52,758 bases of DNA, from the NCBI GenBank assembly GCA_023228705.1, contig JALOAS010000011.1, positions 1 to 52,758 of the forward strand, in the 5' to 3' direction. Position 1 is the first letter of the stretch. Each line of letters begins with the position of its first letter. The stretch comes from Ottowia sp. (GTDB lineage: Bacteria; Pseudomonadota; Gammaproteobacteria; Burkholderiales; Burkholderiaceae_C). The notes beneath the pieces were generated by a model. That model searched no databases and was not told the DNA's origin. It saw only the letters and a program-made list of their open reading frames with translations. A program made the position numbers and the translations under genes. Of the stretch, positions 45,154-52,758 are shown piece by piece.

Positions 45154-47100
45154 TCATGGACGCTCAACGCTCAACGGCTTCTTTTCGGCAAACAGGTCGC
45201 TGTCCGTGCGCAGCCGGTGCGTGTCGCCAACGCGCTGTGTCAGCCGCATGCGGTCGAAGTACTCAAGGATCTGGATGGCGCGCTTGCGCCCGAGCCCGGT
45301 GGCGTCGCGGAAAGGGCCGGCCTGTATGCCGTTGTTTCCGGCGGCGTCGATCTGGCGCGCAATCGCGGCCAGCCGGTGCATGGTCTCGGGCAGGAAGTAC
45401 AGGTCCTTGACCACCTGATACAGCTCGCCGCGGCGGGCCAGCCGCGCCAGCGTGGTCCGCATGATGGTCTCGCTATCGCCGGTGTCTCGCGCCAGGTCGC
45501 GGACCCAGGCGCCCTGGAACGCGGCCTCGCGCAGTGCAGGCGCAATTTTCTCGGCAATGCGCGTTTCCGTGGCCGACAGCGTGACGGCGTGCGAGGGCAG
45601 GTGCACGATGGGGCCATGCGCGTGGAGTTCCCCGGTCCGTGCCAGCCGGTCCAGCAGGCTGTCCCACAGCGGCGCCGGCAGCCGCGGCGCCACCAGGCGC
45701 CGCAGCCGGGCGCGGTCCGGGCCCAGCTCGTCGGGATGCTGCTGGTGAAACGCCTGCAGCGTGGCCCGTGTTTGCCGGCCCAGTTCCTCTGCCTGCCGCA
45801 CGCCCAGCGCGAAATGTCCGCCGGCCAGACTGTTGTCTGCATTGTCCCCTTCCTGGGGCAGCTCGTGCAGGCCGGCTGCTGCCGTGAACTGCCGGATGTC
45901 GACGCCCCAGGGTGCCACGGCAAGCAGCGCCTGCAGGCGTTCGGTGGCAGCCGCGTGGCCCATGGCCTGCAGCGCAAGCAGGCGTTGCTTGCCGCGCCGG
46001 TAGCGCGTGGGTGCAAGCGGGTCCAGGACCACCGCCCCGGCCAGCGTCTGGTTGGCTGCCGTGTCGCGCAGCAGCAGGCGCTCGCCCCACCAGGCACCCA
46101 CATCGGCTTGCAGCACCAGCTGCGCCAGCGCGGTCTGGCCGGGCTCCAGGGTTTCGCGGTCCAGCAGTGCCACGGCCGCCGCCACGCGCGCCGTCCCCAG
46201 GTGCGCCTGTACGTGCGCGCCGGAGCGCAGGGTGCGGTCCGCGCCCTGCCACAGCGTGAGACGCGTGTCCAGCCGGCCGCTTTGCAGCGCCACGGCGGGC
46301 GCCACCAGCCATTGGCCGCGCTGCACCTGCGCCAGCTCGATGCCTGCGAGCGCAACCGCGCAACGCTGCCCGGCGTGCGCGCTGGCGACCGCCTGGTCTT
46401 GCGCGTGGACGCTGCGCACGCGCAGGCGTGCTGCCGCAGACCGGGCCGCTGGCACCAGCGCCAGCTCGTCATTGACCGCCACGCGGCCCGCATGGACGGT
46501 GCCGGTGACGACGGTGCCAACGCCCCGCAGGCTGAACGCGCGGTCTATGGCCAGTCGGAATGCGGGCGCCGCTGCCCGGTCGCCGGCGTGCTCGGCCAGG
46601 CGGTCGGCAGCAGCCAGGAGCAGCGCCCGCAGCTGGCCGATGCCGTCGCCCTGTTGCGCCGAGACGGCCAGGATGGGCGCGCTAGCGAGCGGCGTCCCGG
46701 CAATGAGTCCGGCCATCTGCTCGCGTACGGCGGCCACGCGCCCGGCATCGGCGCGATCGGTCTTGGTGATGACCACGGCGCCCTGCGTGATGCCCAGCAG
46801 CGAGAGGACGGCCAGGTGTTCGCGCGTCTGCGGCATGGGCCCGTCGTCTGCCGCGACCAGCAGCAGGGCCAGGTCCATGCCGCTGGCGCCGGCCACCATG
46901 GTGTGCACCAGGCGCTCGTGGCCCGGCACGTCGACGAAGGCGATGCGCTCGCCTGCCGGCGTGTCCATGAACGCGTAGCCCAAGTCTATGGTCAGGCCGC
47001 GCCTCTTCTCTTCGGGCAGGCGATCCGCGTCCGTGCCGGTGAGCGCGCGCACCAGCGTGGTCTTGCCGTGGTCGATGTGCCCGGCAGTGCCCACGATCAC
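45154..47100 (-). CDS. selB: Selenocysteine-specific elongation factor
   Basis: 648 aa from GTG 47100. Delivers selenocysteyl-tRNA to UGA codons that precede a SECIS hairpin. GTPase motifs: GHIDHGKT (7-14), RRGLTIDLG (33-41), DVPGH (57-61) and TKTD (112-115). After the EF-Tu-like domains comes the C-terminal set of winged helices that bind SECIS RNA. The GTG overlaps the selA stop as GTGA. The open frame continues antisense upstream, but the protein starts at MIVGTAGHIDHGKTT. Confidence 0.95.
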   Translation of the reverse strand: MIVGTAGHIDHGKTTLVRALTGTDADRLPEEKRRGLTIDLGYAFMDTPAGERIAFVDVPGHERLVHTMVAGASGMDLALLLVAADDGPMPQTREHLAVLSLLGITQGAVVITKTDRADAGRVAAVREQMAGLIAGTPLASAPILAVSAQQGDGIGQLRALLLAAADRLAEHAGDRAAAPAFRLAIDRAFSLRGVGTVVTGTVHAGRVAVNDELALVPAARSAAARLRVRSVHAQDQAVASAHAGQRCAVALAGIELAQVQRGQWLVAPAVALQSGRLDTRLTLWQGADRTLRSGAHVQAHLGTARVAAAVALLDRETLEPGQTALAQLVLQADVGAWWGERLLLRDTAANQTLAGAVVLDPLAPTRYRRGKQRLLALQAMGHAAATERLQALLAVAPWGVDIRQFTAAAGLHELPQEGDNADNSLAGGHFALGVRQAEELGRQTRATLQAFHQQHPDELGPDRARLRRLVAPRLPAPLWDSLLDRLARTGELHAHGPIVHLPSHAVTLSATETRIAEKIAPALREAAFQGAWVRDLARDTGDSETIMRTTLARLARRGELYQVVKDLYFLPETMHRLAAIARQIDAAGNNGIQAGPFRDATGLGRKRAIQILEYFDRMRLTQRVGDTHRLRTDSDLFAEKKPLSVERP

Positions 47101-48569
47101 GGCGCGGCGTCCAGTTGCAGCACGGCAAGCTGCGTGGTCAGCGCGCCGGCGTCTTCCAGGCAGCGCAAGTCCAGCAGCAGCGCGTTGTCGTGAATGCGGC
47201 CAATCACCGGCACCGGCAGCATGCGCAACGCGCGGGCCAGGCCAAGCAGCGCGCGGCCGCTGCCCTGGCTCGTGCCGGGAGCGATGGCGATTCCGCGCGA
47301 TGCCAGCCGCTGCGTGGGCAGCGAACCGGAGCCGATCTGGCTCTGCAGCGGCACGATGCCTGCCGTGAACGCTGGCGCCAGCCGCGCCTGCAGCGGTGCC
47401 AGGACCTCGCGTGCCGTGGCATCGATGTCGGCCAGGGGCCGCGCGAGCAGCCGCAGCGTTGGCAGCTCCGCTGCCAGCCGCTCCGGCCGCAGGTACAGTC
47501 GCAGCGTGGCGTCCAGTGCGGCCAGCAGGAGCTTGCCCACGCGCAGCGCGCGCTTCATCGGGTGGCGACGAATGCGCGCAATGAGGTCGCTCCGGCCCAC
47601 GATGAATCCGGCCTGCGGCCCGCCCAGCAGCTTGTCGCCGCTGAAGGTCACGATGTCGCATCCGGCTTGCAGCATCTGCTGCGGCGTGGGCTCGGGCGGC
47701 AGGCCCCAGGCCGCCAGGTCGACAAGCGCGCCGCTGCCCAGGTCGCTGACCAGCGGCAGGGCGCGCGCCCGGGCCAGCTGGCTGAGTGCGGCTTCGTCGA
47801 CGCTGGCGGTGAAGCCCTCGATGCGGTAGTTGCTGGTGTGCACCTTCATCAGCAGCGCCGTCTGTGCGGTGATGGCCTGCTCGTAGTCGTACAGGTGCGT
47901 GCGGTTGGTGGCGCCCACCTCGACCAGCCGGGCGCCGGCGCTTTGCATGACCTCGGGCAGGCGGAACGAGCCGCCGATCTCGACCAGTTCGCCACGCGAG
48001 ACGACGACCTCGCGGCCCTGGCCCAGTGCCGCCAGCGTCAGCAGGACCGCGGCCGCGTTGTTGTTGACCACCGTGGCGGCTTGTGCTCCCGTGAGCTGGC
48101 ACAGCAGGCCCTCGATGAGGCTGTCCCTGTCGCCACGCTCGCCCGTGGCCAGGTCGTATTCCAGGTTGGTCGCGCCGCCCGCGATGTCCCGCATGTGCTG
48201 CAGCGCGGCCTCGGGCAGGCGGGCGCGGCCCAGGTTGGTGTGCAGCACCGTGCCGCTGAGGTTGAGAACGGGGCGCAGCTGCAGCCGCAGTTGCTCGTCT
48301 ATGCGCTGCGCCAGCGCCGCATGCAGCCGGGCGGGCGCGAGCTGGCTGGGCAAGAGCGCGCCGGCCAGTGCCTGCTCACGCAGGCGCTCCAGCAGCTGGC
48401 GTGCTTGCGCCGTGACCAGCGTCTTGCCGTGCTGCGTGGCCAGCGCAACAACGTCTGGCTGCCGCAGCAGCCTGTCCAGCGCCGGCAGCTGTTGCGGCGT
48501 GACCGCTTTTTCCAGGGGAGGGGGGGTTGCCGCCGAACCGTGGACCACGGACTCTTCGGGTGTTGCCAT
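47097..48569 (-). CDS. selA: L-seryl-tRNA(Sec) selenium transferase
   Basis: 490 aa. Converts seryl-tRNA(Sec) to selenocysteyl-tRNA(Sec) with PLP and selenophosphate. PLP lysine is about K313 in TFSGDKLLGGPQAG. LNLSGTVLHTNLGRA and NNNAAAVLLTL match the family. Slightly longer than the E. coli protein (463). Overlaps fdhE by 1 bp and selB by 4 bp, so all three are coupled. selC (tRNA-Sec) and selD are not seen in the window. Confidence 0.96.
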   Translation of the reverse strand: MATPEESVVHGSAATPPPLEKAVTPQQLPALDRLLRQPDVVALATQHGKTLVTAQARQLLERLREQALAGALLPSQLAPARLHAALAQRIDEQLRLQLRPVLNLSGTVLHTNLGRARLPEAALQHMRDIAGGATNLEYDLATGERGDRDSLIEGLLCQLTGAQAATVVNNNAAAVLLTLAALGQGREVVVSRGELVEIGGSFRLPEVMQSAGARLVEVGATNRTHLYDYEQAITAQTALLMKVHTSNYRIEGFTASVDEAALSQLARARALPLVSDLGSGALVDLAAWGLPPEPTPQQMLQAGCDIVTFSGDKLLGGPQAGFIVGRSDLIARIRRHPMKRALRVGKLLLAALDATLRLYLRPERLAAELPTLRLLARPLADIDATAREVLAPLQARLAPAFTAGIVPLQSQIGSGSLPTQRLASRGIAIAPGTSQGSGRALLGLARALRMLPVPVIGRIHDNALLLDLRCLEDAGALTTQLAVLQLDAAP

Positions 48570-49573
48570 CAGGCCTCCTCGACTTGCGGCTGGTTCTCGC
48601 CAAACAGCAGCAGCAGGTTGTTGCCGTAGCGGATGTACCCGGCGTCCGATGTCAGCAGGTCCAGCGTCAGCGACGCCAGGTCATCGGCCATGGGCTCGAT
48701 CTGCGGATCCAGGTCCATGTGCATGGTTTTGAGGTAATGCTGGCATTTGTCGCAGGTTTCTGCCTCGATGACAGCGCGCTTGTCTCCCAGCTCTTGCTGC
48801 TCGATGGGTTGCAGCGAGCGGAACCGGATGCTCTCCAGGCTGCTGCAGTGCGTGCATTTGACGCGCATGAAATGCCATTGGCTGCTGCACAGGCTGCAGA
48901 CCAAGTATCGCTGGCCCTCCAGCTTGCCGCGGATGCGCGTGATGCTGACCGCGGGCAGGCTGCCACAGCAGGGGCAGCGGTTGGGCTCGAACGGGATGTG
49001 CCAGGCGCCGGGGTTGCTGACCGCGGTTGCTGCAGCCAGGTGGGTCCAGTACAGCTGCAGGCCGGCGGCGATCAGCGGTGCCGTCGCCATGTCCAGCCCG
49101 AGCGTGATGCCGGCCAGCAGCCTTTCCGCCTGCTGCTCCAGCGTTTCCACGGGGAGGTCGCGCACGCGCTGGATGCCGTCACGCGCCGGGCTGTCGGCGG
49201 GCAGCTTCTCCAGGACCTGCGCCAGCAGCAGCTGCAGCTGCGCGCGCCAGGCGGGATCGCGCTGCCACTGGCCGGTGGCCAGCAGCGGTGTGCTGTTTTC
49301 GCGCGCCGCGGCCACCTGCTCATCATCTGGCAGCGGCACCTGCGGGTGGTTTTGCAGCAGCTCGTGCTGTGCTTCACAGATGACGGCCAGCAGCATCAGG
49401 TAGTCGCGCATGGCGTGGCCGGCGGCCTGCTGCCGCAGGCGCAGCGCGCGGTCTGCAAACACGCTGGCCGGCTTGGGCAGCAGCAGCGGGGGGATCTTGA
49501 CATCGGCCCGGCGTGCGATCTCTTCAGGTGTCAGCGTGCGCGTGCCGTTGGTGGAAGCGCTTTTGGATTTCAC
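48569..49573 (-). CDS. fdhE: Formate dehydrogenase accessory protein FdhE
   Basis: 334 aa. Cytoplasmic assembly or quality-control factor for formate dehydrogenases N/O. Four CxxC pairs, C200/C203, C226/C229, C240/C243 and C274/C277, form the rubredoxin-like metal sites. The N-terminal helical half is low in similarity. The gene stop overlaps the selA ATG by one base. It is separated from fdoI by 253 bp that contain an inverted-repeat element. Confidence 0.93.
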   Translation of the reverse strand: MKSKSASTNGTRTLTPEEIARRADVKIPPLLLPKPASVFADRALRLRQQAAGHAMRDYLMLLAVICEAQHELLQNHPQVPLPDDEQVAAARENSTPLLATGQWQRDPAWRAQLQLLLAQVLEKLPADSPARDGIQRVRDLPVETLEQQAERLLAGITLGLDMATAPLIAAGLQLYWTHLAAATAVSNPGAWHIPFEPNRCPCCGSLPAVSITRIRGKLEGQRYLVCSLCSSQWHFMRVKCTHCSSLESIRFRSLQPIEQQELGDKRAVIEAETCDKCQHYLKTMHMDLDPQIEPMADDLASLTLDLLTSDAGYIRYGNNLLLLFGENQPQVEEA

Positions 49574-49666
49574 GATAAAAAATGGCTGCTGCCGAGATCG
49601 CTCTCAGTCAGCAGCTCCTGGATGGTGTGATGGGAGGCGGATCGCCGTGGCGATGACGCCTGGCTC

Positions 49667-49827
49667 AGAGCTTGAGAATGAATTGATCGCGCCCGAGAGG
49701 ATCGCCAAAGCCCGTCCAATCAAGACGCAAAGCGCAGGCATAGCCTGGGCTATGGCGAGCATTTGCAACGCGGAGTGGGCGGGTTTGGGCGGTCAAAGCG
49801 GGCATGAGGGATTCTTTCTCAAGCTCT
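49667..49827. repeat. 161-bp element with 17-bp inverted ends between fdoI and fdhE
   Basis: AGAGCTTGAGAATGAAT (49667-49683) and ATTCTTTCTCAAGCTCT (49811-49827) are inverted copies with 16 of 17 matches. They enclose 127 bp with a central hairpin CATAGCC/GGCTATG (49739-49754). The right end touches the fdoI stop. There is no gene inside. It looks like a MITE or repetitive extragenic element, which would divide the fdo genes from fdhE-selA-selB. Confidence 0.7.
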
Positions 49828-50462
49828 CAGGCCTGCTTCTTGGTCTCTTCCTCGTACCACTTGGGGTGATGGTAACGGGCCCAGCCCGTGCTGACATTGC
49901 CGCGGATCATAGCGCGGAAGGTGCCCTTGACCCAGATCGCCGCGTAGATGTGCACGAGGATCGTGAGGACAAAGACAAACGCTGCCAGCGCGTGAAGAAC
50001 CAGCATGAAGCGTTGCAGCGGGATGGAGAAGCTGCTGGCGAACCAGGCCTGCCAGAACGTAATGCCGGTCAGCAGCAGCACCAGCAGGCTCAGGGCCGAC
50101 ATCCAGAACACCACCTTTTGACCCCCGTTGAACTTGCCCATCGGCGGCATCTGGCTGGGGTCGCCGCCGCGAATGAGCGTGCCGGCCTTGCCGACCCACT
50201 GGCTGTCTTCCTTGCGCCAGGCGTTGGCGCCGGCTGCCATGAAGAACATGAACAGGAAGAGCACGAACATCGCGATCCCCAGGTAGGGGTGCAGGATGCG
50301 CGTCCACTGCGGGCCGCCAAACAGGTGGGTGAAGAAGAACAGGCTGGGATGGAACAGCGCGAACCCGGACAACCCGGCCAGGAAGAACAGGATGGCCACG
50401 GACCAGTGGTTGGCCCGCATCGAAGGGCTGTGCCGTTCAATATAACGTTTTTTCATGACCAT
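49827..50462 (-). CDS. fdoI: Formate dehydrogenase cytochrome b556 (gamma) subunit
   Basis: 211 aa. Membrane heme-b subunit passing electrons to quinone. Four helices are visible. Heme-ligand candidates H19, H58, H157 and H171 correspond to the four histidines of E. coli FdnI. GARY-HHPKWY near the C-terminus is family-like. The gene starts 5 bp after fdoH. The name fdo versus fdn is not decidable here. Confidence 0.93.
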   Translation of the reverse strand: MVMKKRYIERHSPSMRANHWSVAILFFLAGLSGFALFHPSLFFFTHLFGGPQWTRILHPYLGIAMFVLFLFMFFMAAGANAWRKEDSQWVGKAGTLIRGGDPSQMPPMGKFNGGQKVVFWMSALSLLVLLLTGITFWQAWFASSFSIPLQRFMLVLHALAAFVFVLTILVHIYAAIWVKGTFRAMIRGNVSTGWARYHHPKWYEEETKKQA

Positions 50463-50467
50463 CTCCT

Positions 50468-51418
50468 CTAGGCGTGGGGTGCATCCGACGGCGCGTCATC
50501 GGGCCGGGCTGGCGGGGGAGCGGTGTCCGTTGCGAGCCGGTCTTTTTCTTCCTCTTCCTCGGGCACTTCCAGCGGTCCGCGCTTGACGTAGTGGAAGAAG
50601 CCGGCCAGCGCCGCCACGCCAACCGCCGCCAGCGCGATGGGTTTGGATGCCCCCTTCCAGAATCGGACCATGGGCGAGATCACCGGGTCGCGCGGCAGGC
50701 CGGTCAGCTCCGGCTTGTCGGCGTGCTTGAGCACGTACATGACGTGCGTGCCGTCAACGCCGGGCGGATCGTAGAGGCCCGCGTTGTCGTAGCCGCGGTC
50801 CTTGAGGTCGACGATGCGCTCGTCGGCGTACTCGATCATGTCTTCCTTGGTGCCAAACTGCAGCGCGCCGGTGGGGCAGGCCTTGATGCAGGCCGGCTCC
50901 AGCCCCACGCCCACGCGATCCGAGCACAGCGTGCACTTGTAGACCTTGTTGTCCTTGGTGCTCAGGCGGGGCACGTCAAACGGGCAGCCCTTGATGCAGT
51001 AGCCGCAGCCTATGCAGTGCTCGCTGATGAAGTCGACGATGCCGTTGGCGTACTTGATGATGGCACCCGGAGACGGGCAGGCCTTGAGGCAGCCCGGGTC
51101 CGCGCAGTGCATGCAGCCGTCCTTGCGGATCAGCCATTCCAGCGAGCCTTCCTCCTTCTCGTTCTCGACCTCGAAGAAGCGCATCACGGTCCAGCTGTCC
51201 GGCGTGAGGTCGGTGGGGTTGTCGTACACGCCGACGTTGGTCCCCACCTCGTCGCGCAGGTCGTTCCACTCCATGCACGCCACCTGGCAGGCCTTGCAAC
51301 CTATGCAGGAGGAGATGTCAATGAGCTTGGCAACCGCCGGGACCTTGTCGCGTATCTGGGGCGGCGGCGTGGTCGTGGCCGACCGCAGCACGATATCTTG
51401 TGTTTGCAGACTGGACAT
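50468..51418 (-). CDS. fdoH: Formate dehydrogenase iron-sulfur (beta) subunit
   Basis: 316 aa. Carries four [4Fe-4S] clusters and a C-terminal anchor. Sixteen cysteines: C38/41/44/48, C102/105/110/114, C135/138/141/145 and C162/165/177/181. One transmembrane helix lies near 257-276 (IALAAVGVAALAGFFHYV). A Pro/acidic tail of about 35 residues follows. fdoG ends 2 bp before it. Confidence 0.95.
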   Translation of the reverse strand: MSSLQTQDIVLRSATTTPPPQIRDKVPAVAKLIDISSCIGCKACQVACMEWNDLRDEVGTNVGVYDNPTDLTPDSWTVMRFFEVENEKEEGSLEWLIRKDGCMHCADPGCLKACPSPGAIIKYANGIVDFISEHCIGCGYCIKGCPFDVPRLSTKDNKVYKCTLCSDRVGVGLEPACIKACPTGALQFGTKEDMIEYADERIVDLKDRGYDNAGLYDPPGVDGTHVMYVLKHADKPELTGLPRDPVISPMVRFWKGASKPIALAAVGVAALAGFFHYVKRGPLEVPEEEEEKDRLATDTAPPPARPDDAPSDAPHA

Positions 51419-51420
51419 GA

Positions 51421-52758
51421 CTACGCCTTCTCGATGTTGACCAGGAATGCCTTGAACTCGGGCGTCTGCACGTTGGGATCACCCACGAAGGGCGACAACG
51501 CGTTGACCAGATACCCGGGCTTGGTGGCGCCGGTGTAGCCCCAGTGGATGGGCAGGCCGACCAGGTGCACCGGGCCGCCTTCGCACTGGAACGGCTTGAT
51601 GCGCTTGGTGACCACGGCCACGGCAACAACTTCACCGCGGTTGCTGGTCACGCGCACCTTGTCGCCGCGCTTGATGCCTTTCTCCTTGGCCAGCTCCTCG
51701 CTGATCTCGACGAACTGCTGGGGTTGCACGATGGCGTTGAGCTCGACGTGCGTGGTCCAGTAGTGGAAGTGCTCGGTGAGGCGGTACGTGGTCGCCGCGT
51801 ACGGGAACTCGTCGCGCTTGCCAAATGCATCCATGTCGCTCTCAAAGACACGGGCAACGGGGTTGCTCATGGCCTTGGGGTTGTCCGGATACATGAGGTT
51901 CTTCTCCATGGGAGATTCGAACGGCTCGTAGTGCGTGGGGAACGGGCCATCGGCCATGCCGACGGCATGCAGGTGCGCCACGCCCTCCTGGGTCATGATG
52001 AACGAGCCCATGCCCATGTCCGGCGCCGCGTCCGCCTTCATGTCCGGCACGTCGGCACCGGTCCAGCGGCCGGCTTCCTCGTCCCAGTACACGTACTTCT
52101 TGTTGGGCGACCATGGCTTGCCATCCTTGTCGGCGCTGGCGCGGTTGTACAGGATGCGCCGGTTGGCCGGCCACGAGTAGCCAAACTCCTGGTACACGCC
52201 CCAGCCCGAGGGGTCGTTCAGGCTGCGCCTGGCCGAGTTGTTGCCCTTCTCGCTCCAGACGCCGCAGTACAGCCAGTTGCCGCAGGAGGTGGAGCCGTCG
52301 TCGCGCAGCTCGCCAAAGCCGGTCAGTTGCTGGCCCTTCTTGTAGAGCACCTTGCGCGGCTCCCACGGCTTGTCGGGGTTGGCCGGCGCCAGCACGTCGG
52401 TGACGGCCTTGCCGCTGAACTCCTTCATCAGCTCCTCGGCGCTGGGCTCGGTGGGTATCGTGTAGTCCCAGGTGAGGTTGAGGATGGGGTCAGGGAAGGC
52501 GCCGCCCTCATCGCGGTACATCTGACGCAGCTTGGTGAACAGGCGCGCGATGATTTCCGAGTCGATCTTGCCCTCGCCGGGAGGCGGCAGGGCTTGCTCC
52601 TTCCAGATCGCCACCCGACTGGAGTTGGTGAACGAGCCTTCCTCCTCGGCCGAGCAGTTGGCCGGCAGGCGGAACACCTCGGTCTGGATGTCCTCGGACT
52701 TGACGTCGTTCTGGGGGCCGTAGTTCTTCCAGAACTCGACCGTCTCGGTCGTGAGCGG
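51421..52758 (-). CDS. fdoG: Formate dehydrogenase molybdopterin (alpha) subunit, C-terminal part
   Basis: About 445 residues of the catalytic subunit; the N-terminus is beyond the right edge. At the edge the frame reads PLTTETVEFWKNYGPQND, then EVFRLPANCSAEEEG, as in FdnG/FdoG. The C-terminal molybdopterin-dinucleotide-binding region LTEHFHYWTTH and RGEVVAVAVVTKRI is intact. Selenocysteine or cysteine at the active site cannot be read because that part is missing. Neighbouring selA and selB suggest selenocysteine. Confidence 0.95.
   Translation of the reverse strand, partial: PLTTETVEFWKNYGPQNDVKSEDIQTEVFRLPANCSAEEEGSFTNSSRVAIWKEQALPPPGEGKIDSEIIARLFTKLRQMYRDEGGAFPDPILNLTWDYTIPTEPSAEELMKEFSGKAVTDVLAPANPDKPWEPRKVLYKKGQQLTGFGELRDDGSTSCGNWLYCGVWSEKGNNSARRSLNDPSGWGVYQEFGYSWPANRRILYNRASADKDGKPWSPNKKYVYWDEEAGRWTGADVPDMKADAAPDMGMGSFIMTQEGVAHLHAVGMADGPFPTHYEPFESPMEKNLMYPDNPKAMSNPVARVFESDMDAFGKRDEFPYAATTYRLTEHFHYWTTHVELNAIVQPQQFVEISEELAKEKGIKRGDKVRVTSNRGEVVAVAVVTKRIKPFQCEGGPVHLVGLPIHWGYTGATKPGYLVNALSPFVGDPNVQTPEFKAFLVNIEKA

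Noticed and set aside
45058..47193. 711-codon plus-strand frame opposite selB
   Set aside because: selB has all its GTPase motifs; the antisense frame has none.

Overview
This is a high-GC proteobacterial chromosome segment, almost certainly from the order Burkholderiales (Betaproteobacteria). The evidence is the Burkholderiales-type runs fimV-truA-trpF-trpB-trpA-accD, dnaG-rpoD, bcp-phoH and alaA-hom-thrC-moeA-moaD-moaE, an RpoD with a long Lys/Ala-rich N-terminus, and a family III CoA-transferase next to a CoA pyrophosphatase. I cannot fix the family or genus from this sequence alone; Comamonadaceae or Alcaligenaceae-like are both possible. Assignments rest on reading motifs and family resemblance by eye, with no database search.

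Region 1 (1-7.6 kb) looks like an accessory island. An IS1380-family transposase is cut by the left edge. Next comes a co-directional catabolic cassette: a GntR/FCD regulator, a short-chain dehydrogenase, a transketolase split into N- and C-terminal subunits, and a three-gene TRAP transporter whose binding protein has a Tat-like signal. It reads as uptake of an organic acid or acidic sugar derivative, oxidation, then thiamine-diphosphate-dependent two-carbon transfer. The substrate is unknown. This is the best candidate for an undescribed system here.

Region 2 (7.6-19.6 kb, mostly minus strand) holds a DUF488/DUF2945 pair and a 0.4-kb non-coding stretch packed with hairpins, including a perfect 25-bp stem. 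It continues with a tightly overlapping array transcribed truA-trpF-trpB-trpA-accD-thyA-folA, preceded by fimV, then a glycosyltransferase coupled to a YhbY RNA-binding protein.

Region 3 (19.7-36.2 kb) has a CoA pyrophosphatase and a CoA-transferase, then dnaG-rpoD on the minus strand with a good internal sigma70 promoter and no rpsU. After these come an acyl-CoA synthetase, a PAS-PAS-PAS-LuxR regulator, a DUF1328 membrane miniprotein, an AI-2E family permease, a cation/proton antiporter, a PIN-PhoH ATPase and a BCP-type peroxiredoxin.

Region 4 (36.2-52.8 kb) is biosynthetic and respiratory. A Mth938-like gene is divergent from alaA-hom-thrC, followed by molybdenum-cofactor genes mobB-moeA-moaD-moaE and the Fe-S carrier apbC. 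Facing these is fdoG-fdoH-fdoI-fdhE-selA-selB, a membrane-bound formate dehydrogenase with its assembly factor and selenocysteine machinery. Formate dehydrogenase of this type needs molybdopterin, Fe-S clusters, heme and usually selenocysteine, so the two convergent blocks supply one enzyme. The catalytic subunit runs off the right edge, and its selenocysteine site is outside the window.
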